DNA of 64,000 nt from Nostoc sp. B(2019). GTDB taxonomy: Bacteria; Cyanobacteriota; Cyanobacteriia; Cyanobacteriales; Nostocaceae. Both the position numbers and the translations under genes were made by a program. The stretch is taken from NCBI RefSeq assembly GCF_010091925.1, contig NZ_WVID01000005.1, positions 151,530 to 215,529 on the forward strand. Reading direction: 5' to 3'. This document shows, one piece after another, positions 30,369-39,125 of this stretch (positions within the stretch are counted from its first letter, which is position 1; each line of letters opens with the position of its first letter). The notes under the pieces are model-generated. The model was given only the letters and a program-made list of their open reading frames with translations, was not told where the DNA came from and made no database searches.

Positions 30369-31148
30369 ATGCTGTCTGTAAGCAAGTCTATAAATCAATA
30401 CAAATCAATTTTCATTTTAGGATTAATTACGCTGGGGTCATTTATCGCAACTAATCCAGCTAAAGCTGCTACATTCGAGTATAAATCCTGGACTACAGAT
30501 GATCCATTTATATCAATGCTTAATAAAGAGGATTTTAAAGAATTGTTTGTCGCTGAAGGTCGTATTGGCAACAATAGTTTAAATACGGGAGAGCGGGAAT
30601 TAAAGATTAATGGTGATGTTCAGCAAGGTGCTCAAGTAAGTATCCAAGATGACTTTGTTTGGGGAAATGCTAACTTATGGGATTTTACCTTGGAATACAC
30701 AGGAAGCAGAGTTAATTATACTCTGGGCGGCAAGTTGCTAAGTAGCACGGATTTTAATGGTTCTGCATCTGATATCTTCCTTCGTACCGCTGCTACTACA
30801 AACAGCACTATGACCCTAAGTAACCTCCTTTTTAATGACAAGGAAATGAAGAATGCTCAGGGACAGATCATAAGCAGTGTCTCTTCTGTAGGTACATCCT
30901 CCAGCAGAGACATAGATTATCTTCAGATCAGCGATACCACATCTCCGTTTACAATCACAGGTAAAGCGGCGATGAGCTGGACGGGTACACAACCAATGCG
31001 TTCTAATCTCGCTTTTCAAATTAAAGTGGGTAATTCACCGAAAACATCAGTACCGGAACCTGGTACGCTCGGTGCTATCTTCGTGATTGGAATTACAGGC
31101 GCAGTTGTAAGCAAAAGAAAGAAAGTAGCAAAAATCGGGTTATCCTAA
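30369..31148 (+). CDS. PEP-CTERM sorting-domain exported protein
   Basis: A 259-residue secreted protein. The start is ATG 30369, 6 bp after GAAGGAG. A signal peptide (YKSIFILGLITLGSFIATNPAKAA) is followed by a beta-rich domain of about 190 residues resembling the choice-of-anchor domains of bacterial surface proteins. The C-terminus is a PEP-CTERM signal: VPEPGTLGAIFVIGITGAVV then KRKK. By family it is processed by an exosortase/archaeosortase-like enzyme and sent to the envelope or matrix. A strong terminator follows. Confidence 0.85.
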   Translation: MLSVSKSINQYKSIFILGLITLGSFIATNPAKAATFEYKSWTTDDPFISMLNKEDFKELFVAEGRIGNNSLNTGERELKINGDVQQGAQVSIQDDFVWGNANLWDFTLEYTGSRVNYTLGGKLLSSTDFNGSASDIFLRTAATTNSTMTLSNLLFNDKEMKNAQGQIISSVSSVGTSSSRDIDYLQISDTTSPFTITGKAAMSWTGTQPMRSNLAFQIKVGNSPKTSVPEPGTLGAIFVIGITGAVVSKRKKVAKIGLS

Positions 31149-31196
31149 ACCACAACGATTGAAGTTTTGGCAAAATAACAAGACAACTTAAGACCG

Positions 31197-31242
31197 AAGC
31201 GTTCAGCATTGTCTTCTCAAAGATAATGCTGAACGCTTTTTT
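31197..31242 (+). terminator. Intrinsic terminator of the PEP-CTERM gene
   Basis: A perfect 14-bp stem (AAGCGTTCAGCATT at 31197-31210, AATGCTGAACGCTT at 31225-31238) with a 14-nt loop and six T's, 49 bp after the stop. Confidence 0.85.
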
Positions 31243-31316
31243 GCATTATTCCATCTAAATTAGAGAAGATAGAAGTATACTGAGCATCGACATTTGAACG
31301 CCAACCACTAATCGCT

Positions 31317-33047
31317 TTGCAACCAGTTGACTTTACCACCCTCACAGCTGCTTGTAGCGAACTACGCGCTAACTGGCTACCCTCGCGGATAGAACAGGTT
31401 TACCAGCGCGATCGCTACACTATTGCTATGGCATTACGCACCCTCAAACAGCGGAGTTGGCTAGAGATTTCCTGGCATCCCCAAGCTGCACACCTTTGCA
31501 TCGGCGAGCCGCCACCAAGAATACCAGATACTTTCACCTTCAGCCAGCAATTAATACACCAGTTGGGTGGTTTGGCGTTGGTGGGGATTGAAGCGATCGC
31601 CCCTTGGGAGCGTGTTGTTGATTTACAATTTGCCCGTCGTCCCGGAGAAAGCGCCCAATATCATCTGTATGCGGAAATTATGGGCAAATACAGTAACGCC
31701 ATCCTCACGGATGCCAGCAATGTAATTATCACAGCTGCCCATCAAGTTAGTCAGCAACAATCCAGTGTCCGTCCAATCCAAACTGGACAACCTTATGAAA
31801 CACCACCGAAACTGACTGGTACTATCCCCAGCTTGAGCGAATCCCAAGAACGCTGGCAAGAACGGGTAAGTTTAGTACCAGGAGGTATCAAGCGTCAGTT
31901 GTTGAAAAGTTATAGCGGCTTGAGCGCAGCACTGTTAGATTCAATGCTGCTCGTAGCAAACATAACACCAGATACAACCACCGATACTCTAAACCCTGAC
32001 GACTGGCAACGATTATTTAAGCGCTGGCAAGAATGGCTGCAAACCTTGGAATACGGTAAGTTTCAACCAGCCTGGACAGCAGACGGATATACCGTAATGG
32101 GTTGGGGTGCGGTTGCAACGGCAAAAGATATCCAAGAAGTACTCAATCGTTACTATACCGATCAGATCAATCAACAGTTATTTTCTCAACTACGCCATCA
32201 GCTAAGTCAGAAATTGCACAATATTCTGGCAAAATTACGAAATAAAGCGCAGACATTTGCAGAACGGTTGCAACAATCAGATCGAGCCGATGAGTATCGG
32301 CAAAAAGCTGATTTATTAATGGCTCACCTGCAAAACTGGGAACCAGGGATGAAAGAAATTACCCTCGCTGATTTTGACACAGGTAAACCAGTAGCGATCG
32401 CCCTCCAGCCAGATAAAAACGCTGTACAAAATGCCCAGAGTCTTTACAAACAGCATCAAAAGCTCAAACGCGCCCGTTCTGCTGTCGAACCCTTACTTTT
32501 GCAAGTGCAAGCAGAGATTGAATATTTAGAGCAAGTAGAAGCAGCCATTAACCAAATAGACAACTACCAAACAGCAGAAGATTTGCAAGCTTTAGAAGAA
32601 ATCCGCGAAGAATTAATTAGTCAAAAGTATCTCGAAGACCCAGAATATCGCAACCGTAGTACAAATGAAGCCGCCATCAGCAACTTTCATCGTTACCGCA
32701 CCCCTAGCAACTTTGAAGTTCTAATCGGTCGTAACAATCGCCAAAATGACCAACTGACCTTTCGTGTGGCTGGAGATTATGATCTGTGGTTCCACGCTCA
32801 AGAAATTCCGGGAAGCCATGTGTTACTGCGGCTAGAACCGGGAACTGTCCCAGAAGAAACTGATTTGAAATTTGTTGCTAATCTTGCCGCATACTACAGT
32901 CGCGCTCGTCAAAGTGACCAAGTACCAGTGGTTTACACCCAGCCAAAGCACGTCTACAAACCCAAAGGCGCTAAACCAGGAATTGCTATTTATAAGCAGG
33001 AGAGCATCCTTTGGGGACAACCGCAATTAATAGTCAATGGTCATTAG
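31317..33047 (+). CDS. NFACT family protein (Rqc2/RqcH-like)
   Basis: A 576-residue protein beginning with a TTG codon (MQPVDFTTLTAACSELRANW), the conserved family N-terminus; no upstream ATG fits. The NFACT-N domain covers about residues 1-300, a coiled coil about 380-440 (QAEIEYLEQVEAAINQ) and the NFACT-R (DUF814) domain follows (FEVLIGRNNRQNDQLTF; DLWFHAQEIPGSHVLLR). In bacteria RqcH binds obstructed 50S subunits and directs alanine tailing of stalled peptides. Older names refer to fibronectin binding. Confidence 0.9.
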   Translation: MQPVDFTTLTAACSELRANWLPSRIEQVYQRDRYTIAMALRTLKQRSWLEISWHPQAAHLCIGEPPPRIPDTFTFSQQLIHQLGGLALVGIEAIAPWERVVDLQFARRPGESAQYHLYAEIMGKYSNAILTDASNVIITAAHQVSQQQSSVRPIQTGQPYETPPKLTGTIPSLSESQERWQERVSLVPGGIKRQLLKSYSGLSAALLDSMLLVANITPDTTTDTLNPDDWQRLFKRWQEWLQTLEYGKFQPAWTADGYTVMGWGAVATAKDIQEVLNRYYTDQINQQLFSQLRHQLSQKLHNILAKLRNKAQTFAERLQQSDRADEYRQKADLLMAHLQNWEPGMKEITLADFDTGKPVAIALQPDKNAVQNAQSLYKQHQKLKRARSAVEPLLLQVQAEIEYLEQVEAAINQIDNYQTAEDLQALEEIREELISQKYLEDPEYRNRSTNEAAISNFHRYRTPSNFEVLIGRNNRQNDQLTFRVAGDYDLWFHAQEIPGSHVLLRLEPGTVPEETDLKFVANLAAYYSRARQSDQVPVVYTQPKHVYKPKGAKPGIAIYKQESILWGQPQLIVNGH

Positions 33048-33304
33048 TCATTGGTCAAAAGTCAGTAGTTATTTTCCTTGTTCCCTTATCTCCCCTGCTT
33101 TCTACATCTCCACCCTACTAACCGCAGAATTATCCTCTTAGATAGAGGCTTTTAATCTTTGTTAGGATATTTTTCTGGTGAATTATCATGAAAAATCTGT
33201 GTTGCCTGTTACAATATTGTTAAGAAAAGTTGCCCGTTGCATTTTGGGAACGCGCATCGGGTTTTAACTCTATTGAGAAGACAACGCGAAAAAAATATTT
33301 TTCT

Positions 33305-33335
33305 GACCGGCTGTGGGAGGCTGGTCTTTTTTTTT
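33305..33335 (+). terminator. Intrinsic terminator downstream of the NFACT gene
   Basis: GACCGGC (33305-33311) pairs with GCTGGTC (33320-33326) through one G-T pair, followed by nine T's. It lies 258 bp after the NFACT stop, just before the convergent small gene. The rest of the 306-bp spacer shows nothing else. Confidence 0.75.
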
Positions 33336-33353
33336 GGTAGGTAGCGTGGATAC

Positions 33354-33614
33354 TCAAACTTGTGCCTGCACGACAAGATCCTCAACTTGCCTGATTCGCT
33401 CCCAATTAATAACAGCAACCCACAACTTGTCCTCGTCGGAGAACTGCACTACTCCATCAACTTCCAAATCCTCGCTGTACAACGTAAGCAACTGCCCATC
33501 CTGTAACTCAATACCTTGATTCGCCAAGTCTTCGATGGTACCAATACAGTTCAAACGCAAACGCCCTTCAGTATCAGCATTGTGAAAATCTGCAAAAACT
33601 TTAGGAGTAATCAT
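33354..33614 (-). CDS. Small conserved cyanobacterial protein, unknown function
   Basis: An 86-residue acidic protein (VFADFHNADTEGRLRLN; GIELQDGQLLTLYSEDLEV; EDKLWVAVINWERIRQVEDL) with a beta-strand-rich pattern. No signal peptide or membrane segment. I recall similar short proteins in cyanobacteria but cannot assign a family. It is divergent from the ECF sigma factor gene. Confidence 0.65.
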   Translation of the reverse strand: MITPKVFADFHNADTEGRLRLNCIGTIEDLANQGIELQDGQLLTLYSEDLEVDGVVQFSDEDKLWVAVINWERIRQVEDLVVQAQV

Positions 33615-33743
33615 TATGGGTGATCCAAACTATGACTGCTGCTTTGCTGGATTAAGCAATTTTTGAGATCTTGGCTGTTACGAAATAATGGTCTTCTACG
33701 ACATACCAATAGAACCATATTTCTGGCTTAAAGGAAAGTATGA

Positions 33744-34331
33744 ATGAATCACCCCTCATCTTGTTCACTTCAAAGTCAATTTCTCTCGGAATTCAGAATG
33801 AAGTCAGATGAAGAGTTAACTCACGAGGCGCAGCATAGTTCTGAGGCTTTCGCAGAACTTTACCGACGCAACCTCAAAGCTGTCTACAGCTACCATTTAG
33901 CAAGGGTTGGTAACATTCATGATGCACAAGACTTGACAGCTCAAACGTTTTTAGTCGCTCAAGAAGCAATCTCTAGTTTCCGAGGGCGAGGCAAATTTGC
34001 CGCTTGGCTGCTAGGAATTGCTCGTCGGAAAACAGCAGACTACTTTCGCCGCAAACGCCCAACATTGCCACTGGAAGCAGCCAGTCAGATCGCAGATGGC
34101 TCGATTTCAGCAGATGAATTAGTTGCTCGTCAATTGTCTTTAGAGCAAATTGCCCAAGCCCTAAGTTTACTCACCCCTGAACGAGCAGAAGCAGTTGCCT
34201 TACAAATTTTTGCTGGGCTGAGTGCGGCTGAAGTGGGGCAGGTTATGGGAAAAAGCGAAGCTGCCGTCAAGATGCTAGTTTGTCGAGCTTTGAAAGACCT
34301 ACGCAAGTATCTGGAAACTACATGTGAGTAA
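33744..34331 (+). CDS. ECF-type RNA polymerase sigma factor
   Basis: A 195-residue sigma-70 family protein with only regions 2 and 4. Region 2 spans about residues 30-105 (FAELYRRNLKAVYSYHLAR; HDAQDLTAQTFLVAQ; KFAAWLLGIARRKTADYFRR). Region 4 spans about 130-190 (SLLTPERAEAVALQIFAGLS; AEVGQVMGKSEAAVKMLV). GGAAAG lies about 6 bp before ATG 33744. The next gene, a membrane protein with anti-sigma features, starts within or right after its stop codon, so the two form an operon. Confidence 0.92.
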   Translation: MNHPSSCSLQSQFLSEFRMKSDEELTHEAQHSSEAFAELYRRNLKAVYSYHLARVGNIHDAQDLTAQTFLVAQEAISSFRGRGKFAAWLLGIARRKTADYFRRKRPTLPLEAASQIADGSISADELVARQLSLEQIAQALSLLTPERAEAVALQIFAGLSAAEVGQVMGKSEAAVKMLVCRALKDLRKYLETTCE

Positions 34332-34335
34332 AACT

Positions 34336-34962
34336 ATGAATTCTAGACACAATCGACCTACTAATCTTTCCCAGCAAGATGCAGATTTACTTTCACGTCT
34401 GACTCATGTTGCAGAAAGTATTGAGCCAGATCCGACATTTAAGGCTCAACTAGAAGCTGAACTGTTACAAGCTCACAAATCAACTTCAAATCAAAAGACC
34501 CGCCAAGGAGTGGATCAAATGAACTTTTTGCTTGGGCGGTTAAATCGCCGCGCCTCTCTAGCCGCTTGTGTCTTACTTGCGATCGCTGCTGTTTTCGTTA
34601 TTCCAACTATGACTTCAGGGCGGATTAGTGAATGGTTTTCAGCATTACTCTACTCAACAGTTGATACAAAAACAAACGCACAGACTATTGCCCAATTGAT
34701 CGAAACGGGAGAAATGACCATCACCTCAGATGTTCAAGACTACAATGAGAGTACAAAAGAAGTCAGGGCAATCGGCAACGCTACTTGGGTATATCCAGCA
34801 GATCAAATTCAAGCCAGTGCTGATGAGATTCGATATGTGCCAACAGGAGAGCAAGTTGTTCTGTCTGGTAATGTAAAAATTTTACAGAGGGGAGAGCGTT
34901 TACGAGGCAAACGAGCAATTTGTTTACTTGAACAAAAGCAGTGTAACTTGAGTCAAGAGTAA
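34336..34962 (+). CDS. Putative anti-sigma factor with a C-terminal LptA/OstA-like domain
   Basis: A 208-residue membrane protein; a GTG at 34324 overlapping the sigma gene is the alternative start. The N-terminal cytoplasmic part (DADLLSRLTHVAESIEPDPT, FKAQLEAELLQAH) has the form of anti-sigma factors. One membrane helix (SLAACVLLAIAAVFVIP) follows. The periplasmic part has the LptA/OstA repeat pattern: GEMTITSDVQDYNESTKEVR, AIGNATWVYPADQIQASADE, VVLSGNVKILQRGERLRG. LptA-type domains bind lipopolysaccharide-like lipids, so it may sense outer-membrane lipid. The anti-sigma role is inferred from position and topology. Confidence 0.7.
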   Translation: MNSRHNRPTNLSQQDADLLSRLTHVAESIEPDPTFKAQLEAELLQAHKSTSNQKTRQGVDQMNFLLGRLNRRASLAACVLLAIAAVFVIPTMTSGRISEWFSALLYSTVDTKTNAQTIAQLIETGEMTITSDVQDYNESTKEVRAIGNATWVYPADQIQASADEIRYVPTGEQVVLSGNVKILQRGERLRGKRAICLLEQKQCNLSQE

Positions 34963-34984
34963 GCAGTCTCACCCAAAAACCGCC

Positions 34985-35046
34985 AATCTCTCAGGAAAAC
35001 GTAGAGTCTTATGATGCGTTTATGCTGCGATCGCCCCTGAGAGATT
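34985..35046. repeat. Inverted repeat with long loop
   Basis: An 11-bp perfect inverted repeat (AATCTCTCAGG at 34985-34995, CCTGAGAGATT at 35036-35046) enclosing 40 bp that includes a GCGATCGC. No T-run follows. The remaining spacer to 35277 is AT-rich and shows nothing else. Confidence 0.55.
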
Positions 35047-35277
35047 TACCTCGAATATCATCTATGCGAACCTAACTCTAAACACTCTACAAAAAACTTA
35101 TAAGTACTACCCCAGAAACGAAACAAAGCAACCCAACTATTTATGTTACTTAAAATCTCTGAATACCATTTTCTGGAAAAATACCCAAAAAAATTGATAT
35201 AAAAAGTTTAGAATACAATTTGCCTCAATCCTTTTTATAAAAAAATATAAAAAAGCTATATTGATTATTATTATTAA

Positions 35278-35826
35278 TTAAGTGATAAATTTTAAACCTA
35301 ATAACAGAGCTGCAATAGTTCCGGCAACAGATATTTCACCTTGGAACACTTTATCTAAAACAGATTCTATAGGAATTAATACAACTTCAATCTCTTCTGT
35401 AATATCTAGTTGTTGCTCTCCAACTTTTCTCACATTTTCTGCTAAAAATAAATGGATTTGATTAGTATCTTTGCTAGGCTTATCGTATAGCGTTGTAATT
35501 TTTTTTATTTGTTGGGCAGAGTAACCAGTCTCTTCTTGCAGTTCTCTGATAGCTGCTGCTTCGGCGCTCTCTTTTTCTGGCTCAAAACTTCCTGCTGGCA
35601 GTTCTAAAAAAAATTTACCTACGGCGTGTCTGTATTGCCGGACGAAAACAATTTCTCTAGTACTAGTTATAGGTAAAACCAAAGCAACGTCTGGTTTAAT
35701 ACTGACAAAATAATCATCTATAATTTTACCGTTAGGTAACTCTATTTCATCTTGCCTTACCTTACACCAACGATGATCTAAGACCATTTTTGACTTCAAA
35801 GTTTTCCATTTTTTTAAGTCGTTCAT
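35278..35826 (-). CDS. Nudix hydrolase (ADP-ribose pyrophosphatase-like)
   Basis: A 182-residue protein. The Nudix box GSFEPEKE...AAIRELQEETGY matches GX5EX7REUXEEXGU with all four catalytic acidic/basic positions. The N-terminal part (SKMVLDHRWCKVRQDEIELP; VALVLPITSTREIVFVRQYR) is like NudF/NUDT5-type ADP-sugar pyrophosphatases, which hydrolyse ADP-ribose to AMP and ribose-5-phosphate. It is divergent from the epimerase gene. Confidence 0.88.
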   Translation of the reverse strand: MNDLKKWKTLKSKMVLDHRWCKVRQDEIELPNGKIIDDYFVSIKPDVALVLPITSTREIVFVRQYRHAVGKFFLELPAGSFEPEKESAEAAAIRELQEETGYSAQQIKKITTLYDKPSKDTNQIHLFLAENVRKVGEQQLDITEEIEVVLIPIESVLDKVFQGEISVAGTIAALLLGLKFIT

Positions 35827-35966
35827 AGACTAAGTAACAAATAAAATTAAGGTATAAAAACTTTAGTAATTAAGCAGTGAATGTAAAAAAGTATAACAGA
35901 TACATTAGATAACCTAAACTTTGAACTTACACTGGCTTTTGCTTTAACATAATATGCCGCACAAGT

Positions 35967-37019
35967 ATGCAAATTAATGTAAATTTATTTACAGTCAACA
36001 AAAGATTCCCGTTGACAATTAGTCGGGGCACAACGGCACAGACAACGAATGTATGGGTGAAAATTTCGCAAGATGGTATCGAAGGGTGGGGGGAAGCGTC
36101 GCCATTTAGTATAGGCGATCGCAAGCAATCAACTGACACAATCAAAAACGCTTTACAGCAAATTGTGCCAATATTACAACCATTCAACCCTTTACAGAGA
36201 CAACAAATTGAGCAAGTCTTAACAAAAGAGCAGGTTCCTTCTTCTGTCAAAGCAGCATTAGATATGGCGATGCATGACTGGCTGGGTAAGCACGTAGGGC
36301 TACCACTGTGGCAAATTTGGGGACTTGATCGCAATGCCATAGTGCCAACTTCAGTCACAATAGGAATTAATTCACCAGAAGGGGCTAGGGCTAGGGCGCG
36401 GGACTGGTTGCAATTTACTGATGTCCGCCTTTTCAAGGTGAAGTTAGGTAATCCAGATGGCATAGATGCAGATAAAAAAATGCTATTGGCAGTGCGAGAA
36501 GAAGCGCCTGAACCAGAATTATTCGTTGATGCAAATGGGGGTTGGAGTTTGGCTGATGCTATTGAAATGTGCAATTGGCTGGCTGAATTGGGTATAAAGT
36601 ATGTAGAACAGCCATTGCCACGGGGTCAGGAAACAAGTTTGGCAAAACTCAAGGAGCATTCGCCCCTGCCCATCTTTGTTGATGAAAGTTGCTTTACAAG
36701 TTCCGATATTCCCCATTTGGCAAACTATGTGGATGGCGTTAACATCAAACTGATGAAATCTGGGGGCTTAAGCGAGGCAATGCGGATGGTACATACAGCG
36801 CGAGCATATCGGTTACAAGTGATGTTCGGTTGCTATTCAGACAGTTCGCTAGCAAATACGGCGGCGGCACAGCTAGCGCCACTAGCTGATTATCTAGATT
36901 TAGACAGTCACCTTAACTTAATTGATGACCCGTTTACGGGTGCATTAGTGCAAGAGGGGAGAATTTTGCCAAACGATTCACCAGGTTTGGGGGTACAACA
37001 TAGTGCGTCTGCCACTTAA
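35967..37019 (+). CDS. dgcA: Dipeptide epimerase / N-acetyl-D-glutamate racemase-like (enolase superfamily)
   Basis: A 350-residue muconate-lactonising-type enolase superfamily protein. Catalytic features are present: the KxK lysines in RLFKVKLGNP, metal ligands Asp in LFVDANGG, Glu in KYVEQPL and Asp in IFVDESC, and the second-face Lys in GVNIKLMKSGG. Such proteins are annotated as L-Ala-D/L-Glu epimerases. The 17-bp overlap with a DUF1611 gene matches the DgcA-DgcN pair that converts D-glutamate via its N-acetyl form, so that role is the alternative. The symbol reflects context and is tentative. Confidence 0.8.
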   Translation: MQINVNLFTVNKRFPLTISRGTTAQTTNVWVKISQDGIEGWGEASPFSIGDRKQSTDTIKNALQQIVPILQPFNPLQRQQIEQVLTKEQVPSSVKAALDMAMHDWLGKHVGLPLWQIWGLDRNAIVPTSVTIGINSPEGARARARDWLQFTDVRLFKVKLGNPDGIDADKKMLLAVREEAPEPELFVDANGGWSLADAIEMCNWLAELGIKYVEQPLPRGQETSLAKLKEHSPLPIFVDESCFTSSDIPHLANYVDGVNIKLMKSGGLSEAMRMVHTARAYRLQVMFGCYSDSSLANTAAAQLAPLADYLDLDSHLNLIDDPFTGALVQEGRILPNDSPGLGVQHSASAT

Positions 37020-38049
37020 TCAACGAGTAGCTATCTTACTGCATGAGGGAGTTACAGGAACTCACGGCAAAACAGGGCTGGCAATTTTACGCTACAGTGA
37101 AGCCCCAATAGTAGTAGTAATTGATCGTGAGACTGCTGGCAAATCCTTGCCAGAATTAACAGGTATCAAGCGTGATGTGCCGATTGTGGCATCAGTAGCC
37201 ACAGCCCTAGAATACGAGCCAGAAGTCTTGGTAATTGGCATAGCTCCAGGTGGTGGGGCTGTACCAGATGATTACTGGCATGAGATCAAGGATGCGCTAA
37301 AAGCTGGGATGTCGCTGGTGAACGGTTTGCACATACCAATGGCAAATATACCTGAGTTAAATGCACTGCTTAAACCTGGACAATTAATTTGGGATGTGCG
37401 GAAAGAGCCGTCTAATTTAAGTGTTGCTAGTGGGATAGCACGCACCCTACCCTGTCGGCGAGTGTTGACTGTGGGAACCGACATGGCGATCGGTAAAATG
37501 TCAACTAGTCTAGAGCTACATTGGGCATCAAAACTTCGGGGCTGGCGTTCTAAATTCCTGGCTACAGGTCAAACTGGTGTGATGTTAGAAGGAGATGGTG
37601 TAGCTTTAGATGCGGTGCGGGTAGACTTTGCCGCTGGTGCTGTAGAACAGATAGTCATGCGCTATGGCAAAAACTACGATATTTTGCACGTTGAAGGACA
37701 AGGTTCACTGCTGCATCCTGGTTCAACAGCAACTCTACCTCTAATCCGTGGTTCGCAACCAACACAACTGGTGTTAGCGCATCGGGCGGGACAAGTTCAT
37801 GTGCGTAATCATCCCCATGTACTAATACCGCCTTTACCAGAAGTGATCCGGCTTTATGAGACTGTTGCTAGTGCTGGTGGTGCTTTTGGAACTGTGCCTG
37901 TAGTTGGTATAGCGCTTAATACAGCTCATCTAGATGAGTCTGCGGCTAATGATGCGATCGCTCGAACAATAGCAGAAACCGGGCTACCTTGCACCGATGT
38001 AGTCCGCTTTGATGCCAATGTGCTATTGGATGCAGTGATGAAGGATTAA
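37003..38049 (+). CDS. dgcN: DUF1611 protein, DgcN-like
   Basis: A 348-residue protein starting at GTG 37003, inside the end of the epimerase gene. VLVIGIAPGGGAVPDDYW lies in the N-terminal Rossmann-like part. The C-terminal part has a P-loop-like VGTDMAIGKMSTSLEL and HVEGQGSLLHPGS. DUF1611 proteins include DgcN, described as a D-glutamate N-acetyltransferase working with DgcA. The start overlap implies translational coupling. The symbol is tentative; an alternative is cell-wall dipeptide recycling with the epimerase. Confidence 0.75.
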   Translation: MRLPLNQRVAILLHEGVTGTHGKTGLAILRYSEAPIVVVIDRETAGKSLPELTGIKRDVPIVASVATALEYEPEVLVIGIAPGGGAVPDDYWHEIKDALKAGMSLVNGLHIPMANIPELNALLKPGQLIWDVRKEPSNLSVASGIARTLPCRRVLTVGTDMAIGKMSTSLELHWASKLRGWRSKFLATGQTGVMLEGDGVALDAVRVDFAAGAVEQIVMRYGKNYDILHVEGQGSLLHPGSTATLPLIRGSQPTQLVLAHRAGQVHVRNHPHVLIPPLPEVIRLYETVASAGGAFGTVPVVGIALNTAHLDESAANDAIARTIAETGLPCTDVVRFDANVLLDAVMKD

Positions 38050-38137
38050 ATTATGGTGTTACAAAAAACTTAGCGGGAGTATGAAAGCTACGGCACTGGC
38101 TCCTCTTGACTCTTGACAATCCTCATGAGTAACAACG

Positions 38138-38740
38138 TTACACGTAGAGTCTAGCTTCCCGTTCCAGATATTCAATTTCTCTTTTCCACCGCTCAAGCTT
38201 GTTTTCTCGCTGTCGTAATTGCTCTGCTGTCGGGTTTCTGGAAGGCTGGGTATTTGGATTAGGCAGAATTCCATTATTTGCAAGCCAGGCGCGGGAAAAC
38301 ATCTGCCAAAGAAATACATGATCATGCTTATCGCCACCCAGACAGCGAATGCGTTTGACTGAAAGCGTGGATTCACCAAAAAGGATTTGCTGATTTCTAG
38401 AATTTTTAGGAAACAAGCGTGTCTCGCTACCTCTTCCACGAAAGAATTCGACTACAAACCACTCGCCAAAATCAAATATACAAACCTCTGTGCGATCGCT
38501 ACCATCATCCTCTAATAAATCAACATCACCTTGGATTTGATATCCTATAGCAATTTGTGATGTCTTAGGTAATAGGATGCGAAGCCGTTCAAAGCGGTTA
38601 CTGTAGTTAGCCCAAAAGTCCCTACGTCTACTTAGCTGATTTGACTCGAAGTCTTGTAAATCGAGCTTGTTTAGTATTAGATTTACTAGCTTTTGAAAAT
38701 CACCATAATTGATACCTCCAATCCACTCTCGAAGTTTTTG
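38138..38740 (-). pseudogene. 5'-truncated EH_signature-domain gene (ZorC-like C-terminus)
   Basis: A frame of 200 codons is open from 38740 (TGA just upstream at 38741-38743) to the stop at 38138. It has no ATG, GTG or TTG before 38416, so a normal start is missing. It reads LREWIGGINYGDFQKLV, RRRDFWANYSNRFERLRILL, FDFGEWFVVEFFRGRGSE and GGDKHDHVFLWQMFSRAWL. The Glu of VVEF and the second His of HDH are 43 residues apart, the spacing I recall for the E and H of the Zorya protein ZorC. Identification rests on memory of this domain. No ZorA, ZorB or ZorD is in the window. Confidence 0.5.
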
Positions 38741-38750
38741 TCAATATTGC

Positions 38751-38988
38751 TTAACAATAAATAGCGGGGAAACGAAAGCTTAATAAATTAATAAACTCAC
38801 TGTGAACAGTGGGTTTATCTCCATACTTTTTTAAAAAACTAATCCAGTGAGCGTTCTGATAAATCAAGATAGCAAGTCAGCCATAATGCTTCTTGATTTT
38901 TTCGTTCTACGTAAGCAATTACCGTGAACTCTCCTCAAATATTCAGCCAGAGTTCAAACTGATTTTGATGCGGCTCAGTAGCAATCAT
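38751..38988 (-). pseudogene. Decayed small gene (one stop, one frameshift)
   Basis: From ATG 38988 the frame reads MIATEPHQNQFELWLNI, TGA, GEFTVIAYVERKNQEALWLT, CYLDLSERSLD and a stop at 38839. Moving by one base at that point gives ISFLKKYGDKPTVHSEFINL then LSFRFPAIYC and a stop at 38751. Together this is a protein-like sequence of about 78 residues broken twice. No family was recognised. It lies directly upstream of the truncated EH_signature frame on the same strand. Confidence 0.45.
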
Positions 38989-39125
38989 TTGTTTTTTAAA
39001 AGAGTCATGCAAGCGATAAGTTGCCTTTATGGCTACTATCAGCCTTTTTTTGTCAAGTCTTATTGACTATTTGTAACAAAACTGTTAAATTTATTTACAT
39101 AACTAAACAAAAAAGAGAAAAAACT

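Noticed and set aside
35927..36574. 215-codon minus-strand frame opposite the epimerase gene
   Set aside because: Antisense shadow; the plus-strand frame has all enolase-superfamily catalytic motifs.
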